DNA of 49,780 nucleotides, from positions 1-49,780 of the forward strand of contig CALFAK010000029.1 of assembly GCA_937948985.1 (NCBI GenBank). The letters are read 5' to 3'. Under the pieces are notes generated by a model. The model searched no databases. It was not told the origin of the DNA and was given only the letters and a program-made list of their open reading frames with translations. Position 1 is the first letter of the stretch. Each line of letters begins with the position of its first letter. Source of the DNA: an uncultured Neomegalonema sp. (lineage in GTDB: Bacteria > Pseudomonadota > Alphaproteobacteria > Rhodobacterales > Rhodobacteraceae). The translations under genes and the position numbers were made by a program. Shown piece by piece: positions 34,220 to 41,906 of this stretch.

Positions 34220-34617
34220 TAAGCGCTCACTTCTGGTTTATAGGCGATGACTTCGATTTCAATTCTCACGTCTACAAGTAATTCGTTGACAATCGCTGAC
34301 CGTGCGGGTGGTTCATTTGGAAAATACTCACCATAAACCGCGTTGAATCCCGGAAAATCGTTGCGATCACGCAACCATATCATTGATTTCACCACATCGG
34401 ATAACTCACATCCAGCGAGTGCCAATGTGTTATGAATATCGCCGAGTACCGCATGTGTTTGATCTTCAATGTTACCGTCGGTCATGACCGCCCCGTCTTT
34501 CATGGGGATTTGTCCAGTTAAATATACAAAATCTCCTGCTCGTACCGCGCGAGAAAGCGACAGAGTTCTACCGTTTATAACAATCGGACCTCCAATAACT
34601 TGTTTCTTATCGTACAT
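34219..34617 (-). CDS. RidA-family deaminase (RutC-like in context)
   Basis: A 132-residue YjgF/YER057c/UK114 protein. It has the usual trimer-forming fold features, with VYLTGQIPM near 31-39 and the conserved Arg106 in ARSAIV, needed for imine/enamine deamination, plus Glu122 near the end. RidA proteins hydrolyse reactive enamines such as 2-aminoacrylate, and RutC acts on 3-aminoacrylate. It is the first gene of the five-gene leftward operon, preceded by an AT-rich promoter region. It implies that the pathway makes an enamine or imine. Confidence 0.88.
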   Translation of the reverse strand: MYDKKQVIGGPIVINGRTLSLSRAVRAGDFVYLTGQIPMKDGAVMTDGNIEDQTHAVLGDIHNTLALAGCELSDVVKSMIWLRDRNDFPGFNAVYGEYFPNEPPARSAIVNELLVDVRIEIEVIAYKPEVSA

Positions 34618-34725
34618 CTAAGCCTCTGGTTAATATTACGTATACGACTTTTTGCCGATAAGCGAATAACTATAGCGTTAGTTAAGGTTTTTATATTCCC
34701 CGTAACGTTGATTCAAAGCAACTTA

Positions 34726-34741
34726 TTGATAATATTGTCAA
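34726..34741. promoter_or_regulatory. near-palindrome upstream of ridA operon
   Basis: TTGATAATATTGTCAA matches its own reverse complement at 14 of 16 positions and lies about 110 bases before the ridA start. On the leftward strand it holds TTGACA. Further toward the gene, TTGAAT and TATAAA could form a -35/-10 pair with a short 15-base spacer. The 141-base gap is much more AT-rich than its surroundings. Confidence 0.35.
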
Positions 34742-34758
34742 GATTGCGGTCACAAAGC

Positions 34759-35601
34759 TCAAAAACCTATCAGCGCGATGGTGACCCTGTCTTCGTATTG
34801 ACCCGCATAGGCCGGCGGGAGTTCGCCGATGGTGAATGACACGCGGGCGCTGTCGATACCATTGTTTCCGGTTGGGGTGCCGAGCGATACCGTACCGCTG
34901 CCATCCAATGCGACGGCACGCCCTGCGACACTTGCGCGATAAGGGATGGGGGAGAGGGCGGGGTTGTCGGTGTGGGTCAGGTTTCCGCCGTTGTCGGAGC
35001 GTACGGTGAGTGAAAGCGGTGCGTTGGATTGGTAGAGAAAATCACTGGACACGGTTTTACCTGTGACCGCCTCGTTGAAATCCAAACTGATCACGCGCGC
35101 CTGATCCGTGGCGAGGCGGGTTGCGAAGCGGACTTGCGCGACGATTTCGGCATCATCAGAAACCGTACCATCAGTTTTCAGCCTGAACTGCGCACGATAG
35201 GGGCCGGGGGGAACAAAGCGTTCGGGCGGTAGTTCTCCCAGTGAGACCGATAGTTGTGATTGTTCGACCAGCAACATGCGGGCTTGGTTGGTGAGATGGA
35301 AGATATCACCGACATTTTGAACCAAGGGGTTGTTGATGCCTTCTATCGGCAGCGCGTCGCCAATGCCTTGCAGTGACGCGTTTCCGGTCAGCGGTTCGAT
35401 TGATATTGTGGCGCCGCCGCAGGTTGTTGCATCACCGCGTGCTGTTAAGTGCAGGTTTACCGCTTCGCGTGCGAGTGAATCGGGTGCGTAGGTGATGGTG
35501 CCGGTTGCGCGCATTACCAGGTCGCAGGAAAGTGCTTGCGTGGCCGATATCAGCAGCGCAACAGCGGCCCCGGCGATTTTTATGCGTGTGGCCATTTTCA
35601 T
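34759..35601 (-). CDS. Csu-like pilus tip subunit (spore coat U domain)
   Basis: A 280-residue secreted protein with a signal peptide (about residues 1-25). It consists of two similar halves: each ends in a GELPP motif followed by a Gly-Tyr segment (GELPPERFVPPGPYRAQF and GELPPAYAGQYEDRVTIAL). The second half shares SDNGG and the C-terminal YAGxYxDxVTIA strand with the pilin of the operon. The two-domain layout and last position in the operon fit a tip adhesin like CsuE: an N-terminal binding domain and a C-terminal pilin domain. It overlaps the usher gene as ATGA. Receptor unknown. Confidence 0.82.
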   Translation of the reverse strand: MKMATRIKIAGAAVALLISATQALSCDLVMRATGTITYAPDSLAREAVNLHLTARGDATTCGGATISIEPLTGNASLQGIGDALPIEGINNPLVQNVGDIFHLTNQARMLLVEQSQLSVSLGELPPERFVPPGPYRAQFRLKTDGTVSDDAEIVAQVRFATRLATDQARVISLDFNEAVTGKTVSSDFLYQSNAPLSLTVRSDNGGNLTHTDNPALSPIPYRASVAGRAVALDGSGTVSLGTPTGNNGIDSARVSFTIGELPPAYAGQYEDRVTIALIGF

Positions 35602-38066
35602 TCCAATACCAGAACGCCAAGATCGGCGAAGGCTTCGTTATCGTCTTGCACCACAAACTTTGCACGCAGCTTATCCAACTGCAAAACATACGCGCCCGGT
35701 GCCAGCCCCGTCGCGGCAAAGCGGCCCGTGCGGTTGGTGAAGATGTCTGTTGGTTCTTGTCCGCCATCGGAGCGGATCAGTGTTCCGGTTTTAAGGGCAA
35801 TCGGCTCCGCGTTTTGATCCTGTGCAATGCCGCGTACCGAGCGGTATGCGTCGCTGCCCACGGTTACGGCAAAGCCCGATAATGCGCCGCTACGTACGGC
35901 ATAGCTGCCCGGTCCGATATCGTAGCCGAGTGGCGCATCTTCGATTGTGACCGCATATTCACCGATGCCATAACGGCGCCCGACGGGCACGAGAGCCGGA
36001 CCAAAAATGTCGCTGCGCGCTTGCGGTGTTTGTTGTCGTGTCGCACTGACCTTCAAGGTCGATTCTGACAGGGTTTCGTGCGGTGATACCATAACAAAGC
36101 CGCCGGAGACTCTTCGCCCGATCCCGAAATGTCCATCGGCGAAAGCGATGCCAGAGCCGAAGCGTAAGGTGCCGACGGTGGCGCGTGCATCGTCATTGGT
36201 ACCATGACTCACCGTACCGGAGACCAAAAACCGATTGCCGGTATATCCGGCGTCACCGGATAAAATCACACCGCCCTCGTCATGCTCTGCGCGCAGGCGG
36301 TATTGATAGTCATCAATGGGCTTGTCGCCTCGTCTTTCGACCTCGACAACGCTGCGCCTGTCGGTCGTACTGTGAGACGCGCGGAAACGGTGATTATTCC
36401 AGAACGGGAAGGAGAGGGATGCGAATAGGGCGGTTTCATCGCTTTCGGTCTCGTGAAAATTTTGTTGAAACAGCAGTGAGCCTACGAATTGCTGAAAACG
36501 GTGAGAGAGGCCGATGCTGAGACGGGCTTCGCGTTCAACCTCTTTCACATACCCCCCCGCCAGTGTGAGGGTGGTCCGCTCATTCAACGGAAGTCGATAA
36601 GTGGCATTGGCGCTGATACGGTCCTCGCGCACCGCGCTGTCAGGTTGCTCAAGGGTGCGGAAATCCTCGCCTGTGAAAGCGAGGCGGAAGTCGAATTGAT
36701 GCCCCGGCGCAATCAGAGAATCGAGATCCGCCGTGTAGAACGCTTGCATCGCAAAGCTGGTCTCGCGTGTTTCTGTGTCGCCGGAAAACGCCGCCGCGCC
36801 ATCAATTTGCAGCACGCCAAACGGTACGGCAGCCACAAGATTCGCACCGAAGCTCGCGTAACGGTCGCGGCCAGACGCAAATCCGCCCAGCGTGAGGCCC
36901 GCTGTGATGCCCCGCCGGTAGTAACCAACTCCTGCCGGATCTTGCGTTTGCCATTCGATACCATCGGCAACATCAGGCTGAATGTATCCGGCAGACAGGC
37001 CGAATTCTGACAGTCCGGGTGCCAGCAGGTCTTCATGCGATGAGAAATTGAAGGTGTCGATTTCGCGTCGCCCCAAGGCGTCTTCCACTGTGATAACAAC
37101 CTGATTTCCGGTGCCGACAAATGGAATATCGCTGAGGTCCACCCGGCCCGGTCCGGCGGTGAAGCGTTTGACGACGATATCGTTCACCGTGATTTCTACC
37201 AGACCCGCGCGATCAAGTATTAAGCTGCGGTCGCTTAGCGCGCGTGTTGTGCGGTCCGGGTTGATTTCGTCATACCGACGCTCCACTGATAAGCCAAGCA
37301 GGGTCGGGTTGCCCGATAATGGTGGCTGGTCGAGAAAAACATCGACCGACGAATAACGCACGGCGTTGGTGATGTCGTCTTTGAACAGGGTAAGGCGGTC
37401 ACGCTGCAGGGACGGTTGATCCGCATCCGCCAGTAAATCAAGCGATCCTGATGCGTTGAGATAGACACCGTTATAGCCGCCGATATTGGCGAAACTGTTG
37501 AAAAAAACGGATGCGGCATCAGAGTTCGTATCTTCCAAGGCGCTGCCCAGAACCAAGTCGGCGTCCAGGCCGATGGCCAGGTTTGCAGGCTGCGTCAGCT
37601 CGTACCCGTTATAGCGGGTGCCGGAAGCCAGATTCAGGGTTTGTGTGGCGCGTGCGGTGTCGGCTATTTCGACTTTGATGGCGAGGGCCTGGCGGTCGAA
37701 TGAGACGGTCAGGCCGGAGCCTTCAACCCCCTCCAAAGGCACGATCCCCGTATCGAGGTCACGTAATGCTGTGAGCAGGTTATCGTCGATTTCCGTCGCC
37801 AAAACGTCGGCCAATCTGTGCGCATCTATGCCGAGAAGCGCGTCTGTAGTGCTGCGCACCGGAACCGGGCCGATAACCCGATCATCGAGCCGAACGGGCA
37901 GAACGATCTCAAAAACCTTTGGTTTTTCAGGGCGTTTTTCGACGGTTTTAGCGGTGGCGGGTTCGCTCCTGACAGGGGACGGGGTGCCACTGATTTGGCC
38001 GCTGACAGGATGAGGTGAATACAGCATCGCCCCCAACACGCAAATGAGGAGGCGATTGTATCTCAC
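35598..38066 (-). CDS. archaic chaperone-usher pilus outer-membrane usher
   Basis: An 822-residue outer-membrane usher that threads subunits through the outer membrane. A signal peptide (about 1-24) and a Pro/Lys-rich linker precede the N-terminal domain. The FimD/CsuD-like barrel follows, with SSVDVFLDQPPLSGNPTLLGLSVERR broken over its early strands, the plug-region GLVEITVNDIVVKRFTAGPG and FSSHEDLLAPGLSEFGLSAGY. The C-terminal domain has GRFAATGLAPGAYVLQL. Overlaps of 4 bases on both sides couple it to the chaperone and tip genes. Confidence 0.87.
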   Translation of the reverse strand: MRYNRLLICVLGAMLYSPHPVSGQISGTPSPVRSEPATAKTVEKRPEKPKVFEIVLPVRLDDRVIGPVPVRSTTDALLGIDAHRLADVLATEIDDNLLTALRDLDTGIVPLEGVEGSGLTVSFDRQALAIKVEIADTARATQTLNLASGTRYNGYELTQPANLAIGLDADLVLGSALEDTNSDAASVFFNSFANIGGYNGVYLNASGSLDLLADADQPSLQRDRLTLFKDDITNAVRYSSVDVFLDQPPLSGNPTLLGLSVERRYDEINPDRTTRALSDRSLILDRAGLVEITVNDIVVKRFTAGPGRVDLSDIPFVGTGNQVVITVEDALGRREIDTFNFSSHEDLLAPGLSEFGLSAGYIQPDVADGIEWQTQDPAGVGYYRRGITAGLTLGGFASGRDRYASFGANLVAAVPFGVLQIDGAAAFSGDTETRETSFAMQAFYTADLDSLIAPGHQFDFRLAFTGEDFRTLEQPDSAVREDRISANATYRLPLNERTTLTLAGGYVKEVEREARLSIGLSHRFQQFVGSLLFQQNFHETESDETALFASLSFPFWNNHRFRASHSTTDRRSVVEVERRGDKPIDDYQYRLRAEHDEGGVILSGDAGYTGNRFLVSGTVSHGTNDDARATVGTLRFGSGIAFADGHFGIGRRVSGGFVMVSPHETLSESTLKVSATRQQTPQARSDIFGPALVPVGRRYGIGEYAVTIEDAPLGYDIGPGSYAVRSGALSGFAVTVGSDAYRSVRGIAQDQNAEPIALKTGTLIRSDGGQEPTDIFTNRTGRFAATGLAPGAYVLQLDKLRAKFVVQDDNEAFADLGVLVLE

Positions 38067-38755
38067 TGACCCGGTGTGGCAGGCGTGACGATGAAGCGGC
38101 GTGTTGATAGCGGCGGAATGATCGGGTTCTCAACCGTACGCAGCGATGATGGTGTCACAGTCGTGAGTTTGGCGGACACGCCGGGGATATCAGCCAGACC
38201 TTGCGGGCCGAGAACGGCGTGGCGTGTGCCTGAGTTCTCGACGATCAATTCATAACCGCCCGCGCGTTGACTGACGCTAAGCACTGAAAGCCCCGGCGTG
38301 GTGTCAGGGGGGGCGATGTAGACAGCGACGCCGAATTCGTAGACCACTTGCAGACCGACGCCGGATTTGACCTCCAACGGCACCTCCGCCACGCGCATTA
38401 CATATGCGCGGCTTTTATCGGTGAAAGGTTCGCCGAGATATTGGAACTGGAATGTTTGAGCGGAACCGACCGGGATGATTGTTTGGGGCGGGAAGAACAC
38501 GAAATCATCATCGGCGGGTTCATAGCGGTTCTGACCGTTTTCATCGACAAAGCGGCGCTCGAAACGGATTTCTATCGGGACGGAAGTTTGCTCGGTATTG
38601 CGCACGGTCACGCGCCCTGCCGCACCGACGCCGGGAGCCTCCAAAACCATACGCATCGGAGAGACTTCAAACGCCGTTGCGGTGGATAGCGGCCATGAAA
38701 TCGCAAGCGCGGTTAAAAAACCGCGCAAGAAACCGGAAACCGTCATGAAGGTCAC
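38063..38755 (-). CDS. periplasmic pilus chaperone (PapD-like, archaic type)
   Basis: A 230-residue periplasmic chaperone with a signal peptide (about residues 1-28). Two immunoglobulin-like domains are visible: FEVSPMRMVLEAPG and TVRNTEQTSVPIEIRF in the first, with FVFFPPQTIIPVGSAQTFQF as the G1-strand region, and GGYELIVENSGTRHAVL in the second. It would hold pilus subunits by donor-strand complementation until the usher takes them. The FFPPQ motif is typical of archaic-system chaperones. The gene lies 27 bases after the pilin gene and overlaps the usher gene. Confidence 0.87.
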   Translation of the reverse strand: MTFMTVSGFLRGFLTALAISWPLSTATAFEVSPMRMVLEAPGVGAAGRVTVRNTEQTSVPIEIRFERRFVDENGQNRYEPADDDFVFFPPQTIIPVGSAQTFQFQYLGEPFTDKSRAYVMRVAEVPLEVKSGVGLQVVYEFGVAVYIAPPDTTPGLSVLSVSQRAGGYELIVENSGTRHAVLGPQGLADIPGVSAKLTTVTPSSLRTVENPIIPPLSTRRFIVTPATPGQ

Positions 38756-38782
38756 CTGATAAATAAATCGGGAAAAACGGGG

Positions 38783-39403
38783 TCAGTTCGCCGTAATGGC
38801 GATGGTGACCTTATCCGCGTAATCGCCTGCATATGCTGTTGTGTGAGGCACCGTGCCGCCCGTTGAGAAACTTTCAACGCCGGCGAGATTCAACACGCCG
38901 TTTGCCCGGAAGCTGACCGAGCCAACCTCACCATCGAGAAAAGCGACATTCACGTGGTCCGTCACGACGGGTGACACCAATTGCTGATACGCGAAGCTGA
39001 GACCGTTATCGCCACTATGTGCCATTTGATAAGCGATCTTGTCGCCCGTCCCGCCCGTTGTCCCTTCACGGAACAGGTAGCCACCATTGTCCGAGGTCAC
39101 CGTGCGTGAAAAGCCGCCGACGAGATTGCAGGTATAGGAAAGGGGGACATCTGTGCCGACGCCGGGCGCCTCCGCCTCAACAAATGTGGTTGTCGGGACG
39201 ACGCCGAGATCGCCGAAATCCACGTCAAATGACGTGGTCGTGCTGGCGTTTGTCACGCTGTAAACGCCGCAAATTCCGGTCACTTCAGCGGTAAGGTTGA
39301 AATCCATTTGAGCGCCGGGTATTGCCGGAACAACAGGCGTAACTCCTTCGGCGAGCGCTGAAGTCGTGAATGCGATACCAAGCAGGATAGGCGTTAATCT
39401 CAT
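38783..39403 (-). CDS. Csu-like pilin, spore coat U domain protein
   Basis: A 206-residue secreted protein with a signal peptide (about residues 1-18, ending ALA). Cys45 and Cys92 probably form a disulfide. The SDNGGYLFREG stretch and the C-terminal YAGDYADKVTIAI strand are hallmarks of the spore coat U domain used by archaic pilins. It is the first gene of the four-gene operon and presumably the main shaft subunit. Unlike the Acinetobacter csu operon there is a single small subunit gene. The 179-base AT-rich region upstream (39404-39582) should hold the promoter. Confidence 0.85.
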   Translation of the reverse strand: MRLTPILLGIAFTTSALAEGVTPVVPAIPGAQMDFNLTAEVTGICGVYSVTNASTTTSFDVDFGDLGVVPTTTFVEAEAPGVGTDVPLSYTCNLVGGFSRTVTSDNGGYLFREGTTGGTGDKIAYQMAHSGDNGLSFAYQQLVSPVVTDHVNVAFLDGEVGSVSFRANGVLNLAGVESFSTGGTVPHTTAYAGDYADKVTIAITAN

Positions 39404-39582
39404 TGGGACAACTCTCGATGGTTATAGGATTATTTGTAACAACTTAGAACATATGTACACTGCACACTTAATATTCTTTATCGTTGAAAGGGGCGCTTCT
39501 CAACAAGATTTTTCAAGTTATGTGATGAATTCTGGAGACTGTATTGCCGATGCTAAAGTCAGGCATTGTGTGGGTTTGGAGT

Positions 39583-40158
39583 CTAAGCAGTGGTAGCGGG
39601 GAGGAGAATAACTCTATCCGCGATACGCTGCGCCTCCGCAGGTTCGTGTGTCACCAGGATCAAGCGTATGGGTCTTGCTTCCAGCAAAGCCGATAGCAAA
39701 TCCTGCATCCGTGCGGAGACTTCATGGTCGAGGGAGGTGAAGGGTTCGTCGAGGAGGAGCGTGTCAGGTTGTGCGGCGAAGGCGCGGGCGAGGCTGATGC
39801 GGCGGGCTTGGCCGAGCGATAATGTGCCGGGGAAGCGATCTGCGGTATGGGGCAGCTCGACGGCGCTGAGAAGGGTGTCGGCCTCCGGGGCGGTGCATCC
39901 GGTGGCGATGGTGAGGTTATCGCGGACGCTGCGCCAGGGCAGGAGGGTTGGTTCCTGGAACGCGACGGCGATGCGGCCCGCGCCTGTGACTTGGCCCTCA
40001 AAATCGGCATCAAGGCCAGCGATGATGCGGAGCAGGGTGGATTTGCCGATACCGGATGGTCCGGTCAGGGCGACGCGTTCGCGGTCGGCGACCTCCAGCG
40101 TGAAATCGCGCAGGATGGTGGTGTCACCATAGGCTTTGCGGGTGACGTTAACGCGCAT
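39583..40158 (-). CDS. ABC transporter ATP-binding protein, NitT/TauT type
   Basis: A 191-residue ABC ATPase. Walker A GPSGIGKS is near residues 34-41, and the Q-loop is in VAFQEPTLLPWRSVRDNL, typical of nitrate/sulfonate-type importers. The signature is LSLGQ (Leu in place of Gly at the third position), and Walker B LLLDEPF follows. It is shorter than usual (about 230-260) for lack of a C-terminal extension. The ATG at 40158 starts 11 bases inside the permease gene and gives a normal N-terminus. A longer frame from 40269 is low-complexity and rejected. Last gene of the pqq-linked operon. Confidence 0.85.
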   Translation of the reverse strand: MRVNVTRKAYGDTTILRDFTLEVADRERVALTGPSGIGKSTLLRIIAGLDADFEGQVTGAGRIAVAFQEPTLLPWRSVRDNLTIATGCTAPEADTLLSAVELPHTADRFPGTLSLGQARRISLARAFAAQPDTLLLDEPFTSLDHEVSARMQDLLSALLEARPIRLILVTHEPAEAQRIADRVILLPATTA

Positions 40159-40951
40159 CGGGTCGCCTCCACATTGTGGCCCGGCGCTCCCACGGTTGCA
40201 GGATGAGCGTCTCGACCAGCAGCATGACGATGATGAAGCTGATGGCGTAGACGAGGACGCGGCCCACATCGAACAGTTGGAAATACTGGTGGATTTGGAA
40301 GCCGACGCCGTTGGAGCGACCCAGAAACTCGACCACCAGCACGATTTTCCAGATCAGCGACAGGCCCGTGCGTCCTGATGCGGCGAAATACGGGGCGAGT
40401 TGGGGGATTACGACGTGGCGGAGTTTCTTGATTCCCGTGAGACCGAAAACATGGGCCATATCGTTGAGGCTGCGATCCAATGCCCGCGCGCCCTCCCGCA
40501 TCTGAGTGGCGACCAGCGGGATTTTGTTGATGGCCACGGCAGCGATTGCGGCGACTTCGGTCAGGCCGATCCAGATGTAGCACAGTGCGATGGTGACAAG
40601 GGCAGGGAGGTTGAGCAGGCCGATCAGCCAAGGGTCAGCCCACGCATTGACGCGCCGCCGCGTTCCCATCACGAGGCCGATGGCCGCGCCGATGGTCATG
40701 GCGATGATGAAGGCGGCAATCGTGCGCAACAGGGTCGCGCCAAGGTGGTGGAGCAACTCGCCGGAGATCAGTTCGGCGATGGTCAGACGGGCGACGGTTA
40801 GCGGAGTTGGCAGGGTCTGCGGCGACTGTGCTACGAAGGCGATCAGCGCCCAGAGCAGCAGAAAAACCCCGATGGACAGCAAGCTGACCTGCCAGCCGGG
40901 CCGATCACTCTTCTGCGGCATAGAATACGCCATCGGGGAGTTTTTTTGCAT
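40148..40951 (-). CDS. ABC transporter permease, NitT/TauT type
   Basis: A 267-residue inner-membrane permease with six predicted helices. The motif LGATLLRTIAAFIIAMTIGAAIGLVMG is conserved in SsuC/TauC-like proteins and is spread over residues 68-92. The cytoplasmic loop ARALDRSLNDMAHVFGLTG and the downstream VIPQLAPYFAASGRTGLSL form the ATPase contact. The start is uncertain: ATG codons at 40951, 40933 and 40921 are in frame, all inside the 3' end of the binding-protein gene. I give the longest, but 40921 (short overlap) is as likely. Confidence 0.83.
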   Translation of the reverse strand: MQKNSPMAYSMPQKSDRPGWQVSLLSIGVFLLLWALIAFVAQSPQTLPTPLTVARLTIAELISGELLHHLGATLLRTIAAFIIAMTIGAAIGLVMGTRRRVNAWADPWLIGLLNLPALVTIALCYIWIGLTEVAAIAAVAINKIPLVATQMREGARALDRSLNDMAHVFGLTGIKKLRHVVIPQLAPYFAASGRTGLSLIWKIVLVVEFLGRSNGVGFQIHQYFQLFDVGRVLVYAISFIIVMLLVETLILQPWERRATMWRRPDAR

Positions 40952-41906
40952 CGCCGACCAGCTTTGTGCCGCCGAGTTCGGCCATTATGTCGAAGAGCGT
41001 GGCGGCGGAGGCGGGGTCGAGGGGAGCCTCAGTGGGGATGCCGTTGCGAAATCCGGTTTTGAGAGCGGCGAACTCGGCATCATCTGCGGCATTCATGCGG
41101 GGGCGCAGGCGGTCCCATGCGGTAGCGTCCTCTGCCAACAGGGATTTTGCGGAGCGGGATGCGCGGATTAATCCCTCAACAGCAGCGGGATTTTTGCGGG
41201 CGAATTCACCGCGCAGGACGTAGCCGAGGAGGGGGATTTCAGTGGTGAGGCCCAGCTGTGTGGCGGCGTCCTCAACGCCCATCACGGGGGTGAATCCTTT
41301 GGTTCGCAATTTGGCTTCATAGTGCCAATAGGTGATGATCGCATCGACGCCGCCGCTGAGAGCTTGTTGTGAGATCAGGGGCGGTGCGCCGTAGACTTGT
41401 TCGGTGTCGGCTTTGAGGTCAAAGCCCTGGCTGGCCGCATAGGCTTGGAGGATCAGCCAGTTTTTATCGAGCGGGCCGCCCGCGATGCCGATTTTCTTGC
41501 CGCGCAGGTCTTGGATATTCTCAAAACCGCGATCAGAGGCGGCGATAAGGGAGCCGACGGTGCGCGAATAAGGGATGAAGACATAGTCTTTGCCCGCCGC
41601 CCGTTGACGCGCTACCCAAATCCAATCGGCGACCAAGGCATCCGCCGAACCGCCCTCAAACGCGATTTTAGCGGCGGATGATCCGGCCAGGCCCAGCACG
41701 TCGATATTGATGCCGTTATCGCTGTCGAAGCTGTTATGACGGATGGTGTCGAGTTCCCAATTCACCGTGCCGAATTTGAGGGTGGCGATGCGAATTGTGG
41801 TGGCGTCGGTGGACCAGACCGGGGTCGCGAAGGCGGCGGGGCACATCCACAGGACCGTGCGGCGGGAGGGACGCAGGCGCGCGCGGGTGAACCACTTGCC
41901 GCTCAT
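40905..41906 (-). CDS. NitT/TauT-type ABC substrate-binding protein with Tat-like signal
   Basis: A 333-residue SsuA/THI5-like binding protein. The N-terminus has SRRTVL at residues 14-19, a twin-arginine-type motif, before a hydrophobic stretch. Conserved parts include ATLKFGTVNWELDTI, VADWIWVARQR and DLRGKKIGIAGGPLDKNW. It follows pqqE with an ATGA overlap, so the importer is made together with the PQQ pathway. The ligand is unknown: a substrate of a PQQ-dependent dehydrogenase (alcohol, amine or sulfonate) is a reasonable guess. Confidence 0.85.
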   Translation of the reverse strand: MSGKWFTRARLRPSRRTVLWMCPAAFATPVWSTDATTIRIATLKFGTVNWELDTIRHNSFDSDNGINIDVLGLAGSSAAKIAFEGGSADALVADWIWVARQRAAGKDYVFIPYSRTVGSLIAASDRGFENIQDLRGKKIGIAGGPLDKNWLILQAYAASQGFDLKADTEQVYGAPPLISQQALSGGVDAIITYWHYEAKLRTKGFTPVMGVEDAATQLGLTTEIPLLGYVLRGEFARKNPAAVEGLIRASRSAKSLLAEDATAWDRLRPRMNAADDAEFAALKTGFRNGIPTEAPLDPASAATLFDIMAELGGTKLVGDAKKLPDGVFYAAEE

